Assembly (NCBI RefSeq): GCF_000685275.1 | Contig: NZ_ARYK01000004.1 | Coordinates: forward strand, 124,001-188,000 | Direction: 5' to 3' | Origin: Hyphomonas johnsonii MHS-2 | GTDB lineage: Bacteria > Pseudomonadota > Alphaproteobacteria > Caulobacterales > Hyphomonadaceae | Length of the DNA: 64,000 nt | Part shown: positions 43,046 to 52,313 of the stretch, piece by piece | How positions within the stretch are numbered: the first letter of the stretch is position 1 | Layout of the letters: each line of letters starts with the position of its first letter | Program-made: the position numbers and the translations under genes | Notes under the pieces: generated by a model | What the model was told of the DNA's origin: nothing | What the model saw: the letters and a program-made list of their open reading frames with translations, nothing else | Databases searched by the model: none

Positions 43046-45600
43046 TCCGCACACCGCTCCTCCTTCGCGCCCTTGCCCTCAGCGCAGTGATCGGCCCGGT
43101 ATCCGGGGCGGCGCTGTCGGCTGCCGGCGATGTGCCGGAAGGGGCAAGGCGGGAAGGCGTCTACACGATCGGCATTCCGCGCGCAGAGGCAGTCCGCACG
43201 ATGGACCGGGTGGCCGAGGTGCAGGCTGCGACGAGCCCCTCGGGGGCAGACGTGCGGAACATCTGGAAACTCGGCGCCGACGGACACTGGTCTGAAGCGG
43301 CGAGCGGCCTGAAAGCGCGGCGCCAGGCCTATCCCGGCTGGAAGGCCCCCGCAGACCTGGCCGTCTTCATCGCCGAAGGGCAACGGGACGCAGCGCTCCG
43401 CCACGCGCTCGAACAGGAAGACTGGGCCGCCACGCTCGCTGCGCTCGGGCCACCGGTGCCGGGCCGCTGCGAGGCGCCGTTCCGCGTCTGGGCGCGCATC
43501 ACAGCGCTGGCGGGCCTGCAGGATCGCCAGCAACTGGATGCCGCCTATGCCGGCGCTGTCGCCACTTGCCGGGACACCGCCCTTGTCGCCGGCCTGCTGG
43601 CCCGTGCGCCAGCGGACCTCGACACCGACGGCCTTGAGCGCCTGGCCTCCCTCCCTATCCTCACCGGCCACGCGGATCCTACCATCCGGGCCGCCCGCCG
43701 CACTCTCGCCGCCGAAGCCCGCTATCGCCGGTTCGCGGCAGACCTCGCCGCCGGCAATGTCGACGCCGCGCTGGCCCTGGCACGCGGGTCTGACGATCCG
43801 CGCCTGCTGGGACAGGCGGGCTGGCAAGTTCTCGCCACCGATGCGCCGGGCGCCGCGGACTTCTTTGAACGCGCGCTCGGTCAGGCTGAGACCAGCGACC
43901 TTCGCCGTGGCCTGGTCCTCGCGATCCTCCGCACCGGCGATCTCGACCGGGCGGAAACGGCGATCCACCAGGCCAACGCGCCGGCCGACCTTGCAGACCT
44001 TGCCGGCCAGGTCGCCCTCGGCCGTGCCGCCGCCGCCCGCGCCGCAGGCCAATGGGACGTGGCTCTCCAGGCCGCCGTCCGTGCTGCCGCGCTGAACCCG
44101 GCTCTCGCACCGGATGCCGATGCCCTTGTCGGCGGCGCACTGCTTGACCAGGCGGCGGGGGCCTATCAGACGGGCGACTATGTCCTTGCCCGCCGGCTCG
44201 CCCTGGCGGCCGCTTCGCACGATGCCACCCGCCGCGCCGGTCGCATGCGTGCAGCCTGGGCCGATCTTCAGCTCGGCGCCCATTCTGCCGCCGCATCGGA
44301 ATTCAGCGCGCTCTACCTCGCTGCACCGGACGAGGAATCCGCCGAAGGCTTCGCGCTCGCCGCCGAAAAGACCGGTGACCTTGATTCGGCCGCCGCCATC
44401 GCCCGGGCGATTGGCGGGCCGCTCGGCCACAAGGTCCAGGCGCTCTACGCAGACGCCGCTTTCCGTGAAGGTGACTACCTCACCGCCCGGTCGCGCGCGC
44501 CGGACCGCTATGAAACACTCGACGGCATTGACCGGGCCTGGGTCAGGCAGGCGGTCACCGGGCGCAGGCAGGGCGGCACGCGCGGTGAAAACCGCCTGAC
44601 AGGGCTGGTCTCGGTCACCTCGGTCGGGACGTCTGCCGGCCGGATGCGGTTCGAAGGAGGCGTCGCCGTATATGCTATCGATCCCGGCCAGTCGAACCGC
44701 GCCGACATCCGCCCTTCGCGCGAAACCGTCGCGGCCCCGTATCTGGCCGTCAGCCGGGAAGGCGACACATCGCTCAGCGCCCGCATCGGGTTCAGTCCGC
44801 TCGGCGGGCCGGCCAGCGCGCGCATTGTCGGGGAAGTTGCCGTCGCCCATGCGCTTGGAAAGGGTGAAGGCGAGGCCCGTGTCTTTGCCCGGCCGAAGAC
44901 GGACAGCACGCTCTCCCTCGTCGGCCAGCATGACGCTGCTACCGGCCAGGCCTTCGGCCGCGTCGTCGAAACCGGCGCCGCCCTGCGCGCCCGGATGCCC
45001 GTCAGCCTCAACGATGCCGTCCAGGCGGACCTCGAAGTCACGACCCTTGATGGTGAACAGGTGGAAGGCAATTCCAGGATCGGCGCAGGCGTATCGGCCT
45101 CCCGGACGCTCGCGCGTGACGGCTTTGCCTATATCGCGACTGGCCCGTTCTACCAGTTCCAGTCCTATGACCGGAACACCAACTTCCATACTTTCGGGCA
45201 TGGCGGCTATTTCAGCCCGCAGGCGTTCCACCGGGTCGGCTGGTCCGTGAACGCACAGACAGACCCGCTGAAAAAGTGGATCGTCAAGGCTGACCTTGCG
45301 GTCGCCTACGAGTCTGTCAGGGAAGACGCCGCGCCGCTCCTGCCGCGTGACCCCGCACCGCAGCCGCTGGTCGGCGGCGGCAATGGCTCCGGTGTCGCCG
45401 GCGCGCTCGAAATCAGCGCAGCCCGCCGCCTTGGCCGGGAATTCATCCTGTCCGGCGCGGCATCGGCGATCGCGTCGGAAGCCTATGACGATGTCCGGCT
45501 GGGCATTGCCCTCACGTGGATTCCGGGGGGCCGCGCAGGCCTCGTCCGGGCCGACCTGCCAACCGACCCCTTCAACCCAGCGTCCTGGATTCAGCCATGA
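43042..45600 (+). CDS. bcsC: Cellulose export protein BcsC-like (TPR plus outer-membrane beta-barrel)
   Basis: Expected to guide the glucan through periplasm and outer membrane. The 852-residue protein starts at TTG 43042, overlapping the bcsB stop (TTGA). It has a signal-like N-terminus, an Ala-rich TPR-type solenoid (about 50-500), and a C-terminal beta-barrel domain (about 515-852) including the family hallmark GHGGYFSPQ. It is shorter than E. coli BcsC (over 1100 residues) because the TPR part is shorter. No bcsZ cellulase or bcsD lies in the operon. Confidence 0.85.
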   Translation: MIRTPLLLRALALSAVIGPVSGAALSAAGDVPEGARREGVYTIGIPRAEAVRTMDRVAEVQAATSPSGADVRNIWKLGADGHWSEAASGLKARRQAYPGWKAPADLAVFIAEGQRDAALRHALEQEDWAATLAALGPPVPGRCEAPFRVWARITALAGLQDRQQLDAAYAGAVATCRDTALVAGLLARAPADLDTDGLERLASLPILTGHADPTIRAARRTLAAEARYRRFAADLAAGNVDAALALARGSDDPRLLGQAGWQVLATDAPGAADFFERALGQAETSDLRRGLVLAILRTGDLDRAETAIHQANAPADLADLAGQVALGRAAAARAAGQWDVALQAAVRAAALNPALAPDADALVGGALLDQAAGAYQTGDYVLARRLALAAASHDATRRAGRMRAAWADLQLGAHSAAASEFSALYLAAPDEESAEGFALAAEKTGDLDSAAAIARAIGGPLGHKVQALYADAAFREGDYLTARSRAPDRYETLDGIDRAWVRQAVTGRRQGGTRGENRLTGLVSVTSVGTSAGRMRFEGGVAVYAIDPGQSNRADIRPSRETVAAPYLAVSREGDTSLSARIGFSPLGGPASARIVGEVAVAHALGKGEGEARVFARPKTDSTLSLVGQHDAATGQAFGRVVETGAALRARMPVSLNDAVQADLEVTTLDGEQVEGNSRIGAGVSASRTLARDGFAYIATGPFYQFQSYDRNTNFHTFGHGGYFSPQAFHRVGWSVNAQTDPLKKWIVKADLAVAYESVREDAAPLLPRDPAPQPLVGGGNGSGVAGALEISAARRLGREFILSGAASAIASEAYDDVRLGIALTWIPGGRAGLVRADLPTDPFNPASWIQP

Positions 45601-47036
45601 CTGACACTACGACCACCCAAGCTGCCGGCCGCCTGCGCCAGCCAGACCGCCTGATCAGGCGGCTGGAACGCAGTGATGCCTTCCTGATGCGCGCGATCCA
45701 GGCCGCTGCCCTGATCGGCTGCATCCTCGGTGTGATGATCTATGCCTGGCAAGCCATCGCCTCGGACATTGACGACCGCCAGCACGCGCTCAACCAGGCA
45801 GCCTCCGCCGGGCAGGTCGCAGCCGAGGCTGAACTGGCACGGATCAATTCCGTGCTGGTCGAAATTACCCCGCTGCTCACCACGGCGCTTGCCCCGGACG
45901 CCACTGCCGCGACCCGGCGGGACGTCCACGCCGCTCTTGGCGAGCGCCTGACATCCGGGCCGGTCATGGCGATCGCCACGTTCGGGACGGGGGCTTCCGT
46001 CACGGCTGTATTCGGAGACCTGCCTGCCGATGCCTCTGGCGCACTCTCGGCGGCCCGGTCCAGCAAACGCGCAGGCCGCGAACTGATGCCACTGGAACTG
46101 GTGCCCCTCGCGCACGGACGCATTGCCAATTATCGCGCGCTCACGCTCGGCGATGGCCGCGTGGTGCAGGTGGCGCTCGTGCTGCGCACCAGCAGTTTTT
46201 CCCCGGCGCTGGACATTGGCGCGGCCGCTGGTGATCGCTGGCGCGCAGCCCTGCTCAACCGCGACGGCGACGTCATCAAGACGGCGCCGGACGCCACCGG
46301 CATCCTGCTGCCCCAGGATACCGATCTCGCCGCCGTGGCTCTCGGCTGGGCGCCGCTGCATGCTGACGAAGCCTCCGCCCGCGACCGCACATCAGGCCGC
46401 CAGGGTGGCACATTCCTCGAAGCGCGCTCCGTCGCCGGCGACCAATTGCAGGTCGTGTATATCGGCCAGGCACGGTCGGCCTTCGCGGTCCTCGCCTCGC
46501 ACCGGTACGAATTCATGGCGCTGTTCGGCGCATCCATGCTGGGCATCCTTCTCGCCGTCTCGATCATCCAGAACGAGTGGCAGCGCCAGGACAAGGACAC
46601 CCGCAATGCGGACCTCGCCGCCGCGCGCGCCGACATCACCTGCGACCTGCTGTCAGCGGGCGTGATCGACTGGTCGGTGCAGGATGCAACCGTCAGCTAT
46701 TCCGACGGCTGGGCAGACATGTTCGCGCAGGGCGACGAGCCGCGCTCGGAGCAGATTTTCGACTGGGTGTCACGCATCCATCCCGAAGACCGCCTGGCGG
46801 CCCGCGAAGCCTACCAGCGCGTGCTTGACGGGGCCGACGTTGAACTCGTTCACAGGATCCGGATCCGTCTGGCGACCGGCCTGTGGGTGCGGGTCATCGA
46901 GCGCGGCCGGGCGCTGATCGATGCCAACGGGCAGATTGTCCGGATTGTGCTGGTCCAGACGGCTGAACCGTCTGACGGGCGCGAGTTGCGTGATTTCGTC
47001 GGTGCGGCTGTCAAAAAGACAAGCCGCACGGCGTGA
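45597..47036 (+). CDS. Membrane-bound PAS sensor protein in the cellulose operon
   Basis: A 479-residue protein with two transmembrane helices (about 32-52 and 303-323) that enclose a roughly 250-residue extracytoplasmic domain, followed by a short coiled coil and a PAS domain of the PAS_3 type (about 345-460; FDWVSRIHPEDRLAAREAYQ is typical). No kinase, GGDEF, EAL or methyl-accepting domain follows, so it senses and must signal through a partner or through direct contact. The start overlaps the bcsC stop (ATGA), so it is an operon member. I know of no standard bcs gene like this. Confidence 0.8.
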   Translation: MTDTTTTQAAGRLRQPDRLIRRLERSDAFLMRAIQAAALIGCILGVMIYAWQAIASDIDDRQHALNQAASAGQVAAEAELARINSVLVEITPLLTTALAPDATAATRRDVHAALGERLTSGPVMAIATFGTGASVTAVFGDLPADASGALSAARSSKRAGRELMPLELVPLAHGRIANYRALTLGDGRVVQVALVLRTSSFSPALDIGAAAGDRWRAALLNRDGDVIKTAPDATGILLPQDTDLAAVALGWAPLHADEASARDRTSGRQGGTFLEARSVAGDQLQVVYIGQARSAFAVLASHRYEFMALFGASMLGILLAVSIIQNEWQRQDKDTRNADLAAARADITCDLLSAGVIDWSVQDATVSYSDGWADMFAQGDEPRSEQIFDWVSRIHPEDRLAAREAYQRVLDGADVELVHRIRIRLATGLWVRVIERGRALIDANGQIVRIVLVQTAEPSDGRELRDFVGAAVKKTSRTA

Positions 47037-47041
47037 TGCAC

Positions 47042-47062
47042 CGCCGGCGCGCGGCGCCGGCG
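47042..47062. terminator. Convergent hairpin between the PAS gene and ecfG
   Basis: Perfect 9-bp GC stem (CGCCGGCGC with GCGCCGGCG, 3-nt loop) placed between two converging genes. No T-tract on either side, so it may be a weak or Rho-assisted terminator. Confidence 0.5.
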
Positions 47063-47066
47063 TGCC

Positions 47067-47687
47067 CTACGCGACGCGCCCTGGCGAGTCTGCCAGCCGC
47101 TCGATATAGGCGATCATCCCGTCGAGGTCTCCCGTCCAGCCAGCGCCTTCGCTGGGCTGCGGCTGTCCGCGCCCCATGCCGGCTTGCGTCATCTGGTGAA
47201 CCACCGCGTCGCGGGCGCGGCTCACCCGGCTCTTGATCGTGCCATCGGAACAATCGCAGATCTCGCCGGCTTCCTGGTAGGTGAAACCTGCGGCAACCAC
47301 CAGGAGCAGCGCGTCGCGCTGTTGCGGGGGCAGGGCGTCGATTGCGCGCTGCATGATCCGGAAATCGGACTTGGATTCCAGGCATTCGGGCGCGACCAGC
47401 ACCTGTTCGGCATGGTCCGGCTCAAGCGGGGTCGAGCGCCAGGCGCGGCGTGAATACTGGTAGAACTCGTTGCGAAGGATCCGGAACAGCCAAGGGCGCA
47501 TGGCGGCGCCGGTGCGGAAGGAATCGATCGCAGACCAGGCTTTCAGGCAGGTGTCCTGCACGAGGTCGTCTGCGAGGTCGGTATGCCGGCACAGGCCGCG
47601 GGCAAAGGCCCTCAGCTCCGGAATCAGCCGTTCTAGTTCGTCTGCGAAGGCCAGCCCCGACAGCGAAGGACCGTGATCGGTCATCAT
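47067..47687 (-). CDS. ecfG: ECF sigma factor, EcfG (general stress response) type
   Basis: Alternative sigma factor for the alphaproteobacterial general stress response. The 206-residue protein has region 2 (about 20-85: LADDLVQDTCLKAWSAIDSF, then MRPWLFRILRNEF) and region 4 (about 120-175: LPPQQRDALLLVVAAGFTYQ, then CSDGTIKSRVSRARD), close in pattern to EcfG (ECF15). ATG 47687 has AGGAGGT 5 nt upstream. It diverges from phyR, the anti-anti-sigma switch of the same pathway. No nepR anti-sigma gene is visible beside it. Confidence 0.88.
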   Translation of the reverse strand: MMTDHGPSLSGLAFADELERLIPELRAFARGLCRHTDLADDLVQDTCLKAWSAIDSFRTGAAMRPWLFRILRNEFYQYSRRAWRSTPLEPDHAEQVLVAPECLESKSDFRIMQRAIDALPPQQRDALLLVVAAGFTYQEAGEICDCSDGTIKSRVSRARDAVVHQMTQAGMGRGQPQPSEGAGWTGDLDGMIAYIERLADSPGRVA

Positions 47688-47924
47688 GTCCACCTCCTCT
47701 GCCGGGTGCAAGCTGTGGTCTATCGTGCCGTCTTTGCCGACTTACACATGAAAACCTCGCCTTTGGTTCTCGTCGGCCTATGTCTTCATTTCCCACGCAG
47801 ATTGCGCCCGGATCGGAAACGGCACTGTGGACGATGATTGTTAACTATCTCTCTCCGCCGTAAGGGAGATTGTCCTGATTTAAGGCATTGGACCCAAGCA
47901 TGGGCAAGAATGGAGGTATCAATC

Positions 47925-48677
47925 ATGTTGTCAGACCTGCTTGAAACCCAACTGCCCTACTTGCGCAGGTATGCGCGGGCTGTAACGGGCGCAAGGGACC
48001 TGGGCGACCAGCTTGTATCCGCGATGATCGAAGCCCGGCTGCTGGGCGCTGGTGACATCAGCACCCAGGAATTCTCGCGAATCACCCTGTTTCAGGCGCT
48101 CGACGACACGGTCGTTGAACGCATGCCGGCTGCTACGACAGGTTACGAAACAGCCGACCCCCTCGGGCGGATGGCGATACTGCCGCGCCGGGCCCTGATG
48201 CTCAGGTCGGTCGAAGGGTTCACGCGGGCCGAGACGGCTGCAATTCTCGGGCTCGACGAGGCCGAGGTCGATGCCGCACTGGCCGATGCCGAGGCCGCCA
48301 TAACGCAGGCCCTCGTCACGAATATCCTCATCATCGAGGACGAACCGATGATCGCGGCACACCTTGCGGAGATCGTCCGCGATCTCGGCCACAGTGCGGT
48401 CGGCATCGCGAACACGTACGACCAGGCGGTGGACCTCGCCGCGAACCAGTCATTTGGCCTGGTGCTGGCAGACATCCATCTCGCCGACGGCTCGTCAGGC
48501 ATCGACGCGGTCAACAAGATCCGGCTGAACGCCGATGTGCCTGTCATCTACATCACGGCCTACCCGGAAAAACTCTGCACCGGCACGGGCGACGAGCCCG
48601 TCTTCCTGATCCCCAAGCCCTTCGAGGCGGACCTGATCAAGGCGGTCATCAGCCAGGCACTGCTCGGGCGTCATTAG
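47925..48677 (+). CDS. phyR: General stress response regulator PhyR
   Basis: When phosphorylated, PhyR sequesters the anti-sigma factor NepR with its sigma-like domain and frees EcfG. The 250-residue protein has an N-terminal sigma-like domain (about 1-125; LPYLRRYARAVTGARDLGDQ, DEAEVDAALADAEAAI) and a C-terminal receiver domain with ILIIEDEPMIAAHL and phospho-acceptor D183 in ADIHLADG. ATG 47925 has GGAGGT 7 nt upstream. A GGAAAC at 47815 with TGTT at 47839 weakly resembles a GSR promoter but does not match the consensus. Confidence 0.95.
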   Translation: MLSDLLETQLPYLRRYARAVTGARDLGDQLVSAMIEARLLGAGDISTQEFSRITLFQALDDTVVERMPAATTGYETADPLGRMAILPRRALMLRSVEGFTRAETAAILGLDEAEVDAALADAEAAITQALVTNILIIEDEPMIAAHLAEIVRDLGHSAVGIANTYDQAVDLAANQSFGLVLADIHLADGSSGIDAVNKIRLNADVPVIYITAYPEKLCTGTGDEPVFLIPKPFEADLIKAVISQALLGRH

Positions 48678-48679
48678 CC

Positions 48680-48714
48680 AAAAAAGTGCCGGCGCCCCAA
48701 AGGGGAACCGGCAC
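48680..48714 (-). terminator. Orphan Rho-independent terminator pointing to the minus strand
   Basis: GTGCCGG (48686-48692) pairs with CCGGCAC (48708-48714), and an inner CCCC/GGGG extends the stem. Six A residues at 48680-48685 give a T6 tail on the minus strand, whereas the plus-strand side has no T-tract. No clear minus-strand gene ends here. The same hairpin may still protect the phyR mRNA 3' end. Confidence 0.65.
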
Positions 48715-48872
48715 CAAGTCGCTGATGGTGAAGCACGTTACCTGCATCGGAAGTCCTATGCGCGGCAGGACGTAACCGTTCCATAATATCTGGTGCGCGG
48801 CAAAGCAGCCGGTACGGAACGAAATCGGCGCGTCCTGCATAGGGTTAAAGTCACCTGCTACTGACTCCGGAG

Positions 48873-49187
48873 ATGCTGTTGCAACGCCACATGCCCGCCC
48901 TGAAGGACACCGTGCCGGCCCCTCGCCCGGCCGGCGATTGCCGTGCCTACCAGCGCATGCGCTCAACCCGCCGCGGAACGCTGTACAGCATGGCGGGCGC
49001 GCCCGTGTCCCCGGCCCGCCTGCACGACATGTCTGCCGCCGGGGCGTGTATCGAAGTCGATCCCGGCATCGCGCTGCCGGCGCGGTTCACCCTGCGCGTC
49101 GCCGACCGGGCCGGGCAGGGCGACACCGATGTTGCCTGTCACCTCGTCTGGCAGCACGAGGCTCTGGCCGGCATCCGCTTCTTCTAG
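48873..49187 (+). CDS. Stand-alone PilZ-domain protein
   Basis: A 104-residue protein that is essentially one PilZ domain. It has a basic Arg cluster (RMRSTRRG, about 28-35) for the RxxxR contact, and DMSAAGA (DxSxxG) followed by beta-strand segments FTLRVAD and CHLVWQHE, ending AGIRFF. It likely binds c-di-GMP and passes the signal by protein contact. It is transcribed on its own, converging with cobB. The upstream 195 bp contain the orphan terminator and no other gene that I trust. Confidence 0.75.
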   Translation: MLLQRHMPALKDTVPAPRPAGDCRAYQRMRSTRRGTLYSMAGAPVSPARLHDMSAAGACIEVDPGIALPARFTLRVADRAGQGDTDVACHLVWQHEALAGIRFF

Positions 49188-49191
49188 GCGC

Positions 49192-49917
49192 TCACAGCGT
49201 CGCCATCACCTCGTCCACCCAGGCCGGAACCACTTCGCTGGCCGGCCCATAGCGGGTGTCTTGGAACAGGCTTGCCCCCTCCGACGGTTCGAGGTTGAGT
49301 TCCACCGTCCGGGCGCCGGCCATCCGTGCCATGCGCACATAGCCCGCCGCCGGGTAGACATTGCCACTGGTCCCGATCGACACGAACAGGCTGGCCTTGT
49401 CGATGGCGCGTTCGATTTCGTCCATATGCAGCGGCATTTCCCCGAACCACACGACATGCGGCCGCATCAGCCCCGTCGCCTCGCAGCACGGGCAGGGTGT
49501 CGCCGTACTGATATCGCCGGGCCAGCGCACCACGGCATTGCAGCCACCGCACCGCACTTTCAGCAATTCGCCATGCATGTGCAGCACATTCTGGCTGCCG
49601 GCGGCTTGGTGCAGGTTGTCGACATTCTGGGTGATCAGCGTGAAGCTGTGCCCAGCCGCCTGCAGCGCCGCTTCCAGCCGCGCCAGCGCCAGGTGTGCGG
49701 CATTCGGTTCGGACTCTTTCAGCTGTGCACGGCGGGCATTGTAGAAGCCCTGCACGAAATCGGGATTGCGCGCGAAGCCTTCCGGCGTGGCAAGGTCTTC
49801 CAGCGGATGCTTGGTCCAGATGCCGTCGACATCCCGAAACGTGCCCAGCCCGCTTTCCGCTGAAATCCCTGCGCCGGTCAGGACGACGACGGCGCGGGCC
49901 GCGTTAGCGTTGGACAT
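49192..49917 (-). CDS. cobB: NAD-dependent protein deacylase CobB (class III sirtuin)
   Basis: Removes acyl groups from lysines using NAD. The 241-residue protein has the NAD motif [15 protein letters not shown], the NVDNLH segment, the catalytic His in HMHGE, and four zinc-binding Cys (CGGC, CPCC). The FYNARR sequence (Tyr and Arg three apart) is the class III signature that favours succinyl and malonyl lysine, as in E. coli CobB and SIRT5. ATG 49917 has GAGGTG 7 nt upstream. Confidence 0.94.
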   Translation of the reverse strand: MSNANAARAVVVLTGAGISAESGLGTFRDVDGIWTKHPLEDLATPEGFARNPDFVQGFYNARRAQLKESEPNAAHLALARLEAALQAAGHSFTLITQNVDNLHQAAGSQNVLHMHGELLKVRCGGCNAVVRWPGDISTATPCPCCEATGLMRPHVVWFGEMPLHMDEIERAIDKASLFVSIGTSGNVYPAAGYVRMARMAGARTVELNLEPSEGASLFQDTRYGPASEVVPAWVDEVMATL

Positions 49918-50001
49918 GCAGGTCACCTCGTCATAATCTAAACACAGGGTTAATCTAGGGGGGCTGGGCGCACCTTGGCAATTGTAAGGGGATAATCTGA
50001 C

Positions 50002-52311
50002 ATGCTGCGGAACCTGACTTCAACTACGAAACGGGTCGCCCTTGGCGCCGCCATGGCCAGCCTGCTGGTATTGGCGGCCTGCGACCAGCAATCCACCCGG
50101 ATCGAGCACGCCCGGGACCTCGCCGACGCCACACTCGACCAGATCAGCGGCCGGGCAGTGGTCGAACCGGAAGGCGACGCCACCCTGTTGGCCGCCTCCG
50201 TTGTCGACCGGGCGATCGCCGGCACCCTGCGCAATGACATGCCTGTCGAAGTGGCATCTGAAAAGTCCCGGTTTGCAGTGGGGTCGATCATCGCCAAGCC
50301 GAAAGACATCCAGCCGATGATGTTTGACGAAGAAGACGCGCTGATGATGGATGAAGACGAGCTGTTCGAAGAGGTCGAACCGGATATCGCGGTCGAAGAA
50401 AGCTTCGCGGCTGCCCCGGGTGCAGCGCCGCCGCCGCCGCCCGTAGCCGCGCCGTCGTCGCCAATGGCCATGGAGATTGAGCCGGCCCGCATCATGCCCC
50501 GGGTGAAACTGGACCCGAGCGCCCCCCAGGAATCCCGCGACGAGATCGACAAGGCCTATCGTGACCTTGAGCGCACGGCCAGGTCAGAGCCGTCGGCCAA
50601 GGCGCGCACGCGCAGCCTGGAGCCGCGCTCGATGGAAGCTGTCCCGCAGGAAAGACGGCTCGCGGCCAAGAAGCTGGCGCGCCGGTCGGTCATCTCGACC
50701 GACGCGATCGTCCGCCAGCGTGATGCCAACACGGTGATGCTGGATACATTGTCGAAATACGGCATGGACGGCCAGGTTGCGCTGTCGCGCGAAGGCCAGA
50801 TGGTCATACAGATCGGGTCCGATGGCGCCGATCCGACCCAGTTCAGCCCCGAAGACGCAAGCGCGCGGCCGCAGAATTTCCTCGCGGTCGATTCAGGTGC
50901 CGGGTGCCCGGACTCGACCGACCTCGTCACCGTCCAGTCGAACGCGGCCCTGGCAACCGAGTGCATCGTGAAAGACCTGCGGGCCTCCGGCCAGTTTGAA
51001 TATGTCGAGAAGGACTACATCTTCGAGAACCAGTTCGTGCGTCGCCCCCGGCCGACGGATCCGGGCACCACGCCCGGCACAACGCCGACCCCCGGCACCG
51101 ACCCGGCCACGCCGCCCGTGACCCTGACCGAGATCACGCCCAATGACCCGCTCTGGAGCCTGCAATGGAATTTCCAGAACAATGGCGACGGCGAAGGCAA
51201 GTCCGGTGGCGGTGCCAGCTTCCAGGAATTCTGGACGCGTCAGGCCAATGAAGGTTCGCCGGACGTCGTCGTGGCGGTCGTCGATACCGGCCTCCAGATG
51301 CAGCATCCCGATATCAAGGACTCGCCGAACGTGGCCAGCGGCTGGGACATGGTCTCCGATCCCCGCATGGGCAATGACGGCGATGGTCGTGATGGCGATG
51401 CCAATGATCCGGGTGATCTCTGCGATCCATCCGACCCGTTTGCCGCCGACTCGTTCCACGGAACCCACGTCGCTGGCACGATCGGTGCCGGCGCATCGAA
51501 CAATGGCACCGGCGTCGCCGGTGGCGCATGGAACGTCAAGATCGTGCCGGTCCGCGCCCTCGGCAAATGCGGGGGCCGCCTGTCAGACATCAATGACGCC
51601 ATTCGCTGGGCCGGCGGCCTGATTCCGGGCGAAGACGCCATGGGCAACGAAATCTGGAACGACAACCCGGCCGACATCATCAACCTGTCGATCGGCCTGT
51701 TCGAATTCTGCCCGGCCTCCCTCCAGGATGCGATCAACGCCGTAACGGAACGCGGCGTACTGGTTGTGGCCGCGGCAGGAAATGCAAGGGTTTCAACGCA
51801 GTACTATGCCCCTGGCGGGTGCCAGAACGTCATCTCCGTGGCCGCTGGTGATGCCCGCGGGCAGATCGCGCCCTACTCCAATTTCGGTCCCGAAGTGGAT
51901 GTCCTGGCGCCGGGGGGAGACCTGACCCGCGATGACAATGGCGATGGCCGTCCCGATGGCATCCTGTCCACCAAGGCCTCGACCAATTGCTATGATCCGG
52001 TGACGGGTGAAGGCGTCGAGAACTGCTTTTATGCATACGAGCAGGGCACCAGCATGGCGGCACCGCATGTCTCAGCCGCCCTCGCATTGCTCAAGGCGCG
52101 CTCACCCGAAGCCACCGGCGCGGAGCTGACCGCGACATTGCTGGCGGCCCTGGATGCGCGCGAGCCGATGCAATGCGCCGGCTCCTGCGCCCTGTATCCG
52201 GGCACCGAACCGATCCCCGGCAGTGCCGACATGTGCGCCCGCCCCTGTGGCGGCGGCCTGCTCAACCTGGCGAACGTACCGCCCCTGAGTACGGGCGGAG
52301 GTGGCCGCTAG
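50002..52311 (+). CDS. Subtilisin-like (S8) serine protease lipoprotein
   Basis: Exported protease, first gene of a four-gene operon. The 769-residue protein has a lipoprotein signal (LVLAAC, Cys27 followed by Asp). A long low-complexity pro-region (about 30-240) follows, then a possible I9-like prodomain (about 250-345, ending [13 protein letters not shown]), a Pro/Thr/Gly linker, and a complete S8 domain. The catalytic triad is D428 (VVDTG), H486 (HGTHVAG) and S684 (GTSMAAPH). Several Cys pairs in the catalytic domain suggest disulfides. Asp at +2 suggests retention at the inner membrane by the E. coli rule. The substrate is unknown. Confidence 0.9.
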   Translation: MLRNLTSTTKRVALGAAMASLLVLAACDQQSTRIEHARDLADATLDQISGRAVVEPEGDATLLAASVVDRAIAGTLRNDMPVEVASEKSRFAVGSIIAKPKDIQPMMFDEEDALMMDEDELFEEVEPDIAVEESFAAAPGAAPPPPPVAAPSSPMAMEIEPARIMPRVKLDPSAPQESRDEIDKAYRDLERTARSEPSAKARTRSLEPRSMEAVPQERRLAAKKLARRSVISTDAIVRQRDANTVMLDTLSKYGMDGQVALSREGQMVIQIGSDGADPTQFSPEDASARPQNFLAVDSGAGCPDSTDLVTVQSNAALATECIVKDLRASGQFEYVEKDYIFENQFVRRPRPTDPGTTPGTTPTPGTDPATPPVTLTEITPNDPLWSLQWNFQNNGDGEGKSGGGASFQEFWTRQANEGSPDVVVAVVDTGLQMQHPDIKDSPNVASGWDMVSDPRMGNDGDGRDGDANDPGDLCDPSDPFAADSFHGTHVAGTIGAGASNNGTGVAGGAWNVKIVPVRALGKCGGRLSDINDAIRWAGGLIPGEDAMGNEIWNDNPADIINLSIGLFEFCPASLQDAINAVTERGVLVVAAAGNARVSTQYYAPGGCQNVISVAAGDARGQIAPYSNFGPEVDVLAPGGDLTRDDNGDGRPDGILSTKASTNCYDPVTGEGVENCFYAYEQGTSMAAPHVSAALALLKARSPEATGAELTATLLAALDAREPMQCAGSCALYPGTEPIPGSADMCARPCGGGLLNLANVPPLSTGGGGR

Positions 52312-52313
52312 GC

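Noticed and set aside
43015..45231. Very long open frame (738 codons) on the minus strand opposite bcsC
   Set aside because: High GC leaves stop-poor antisense frames. The translation is Arg/Gly-rich and resembles no family, while bcsC on the plus strand has clear barrel motifs and overlaps its neighbours properly.
47688..47924. nepR in the ecfG/phyR gap
   Set aside because: Only short frames of up to about 27 codons or frames without NepR-like sequence were found on either strand.
48649..48966. Minus-strand 105-codon frame across the phyR 3' end and the pilZ start
   Set aside because: It overlaps both genes and passes through the terminator hairpin. Kept only as an alternative in the small RNA finding.
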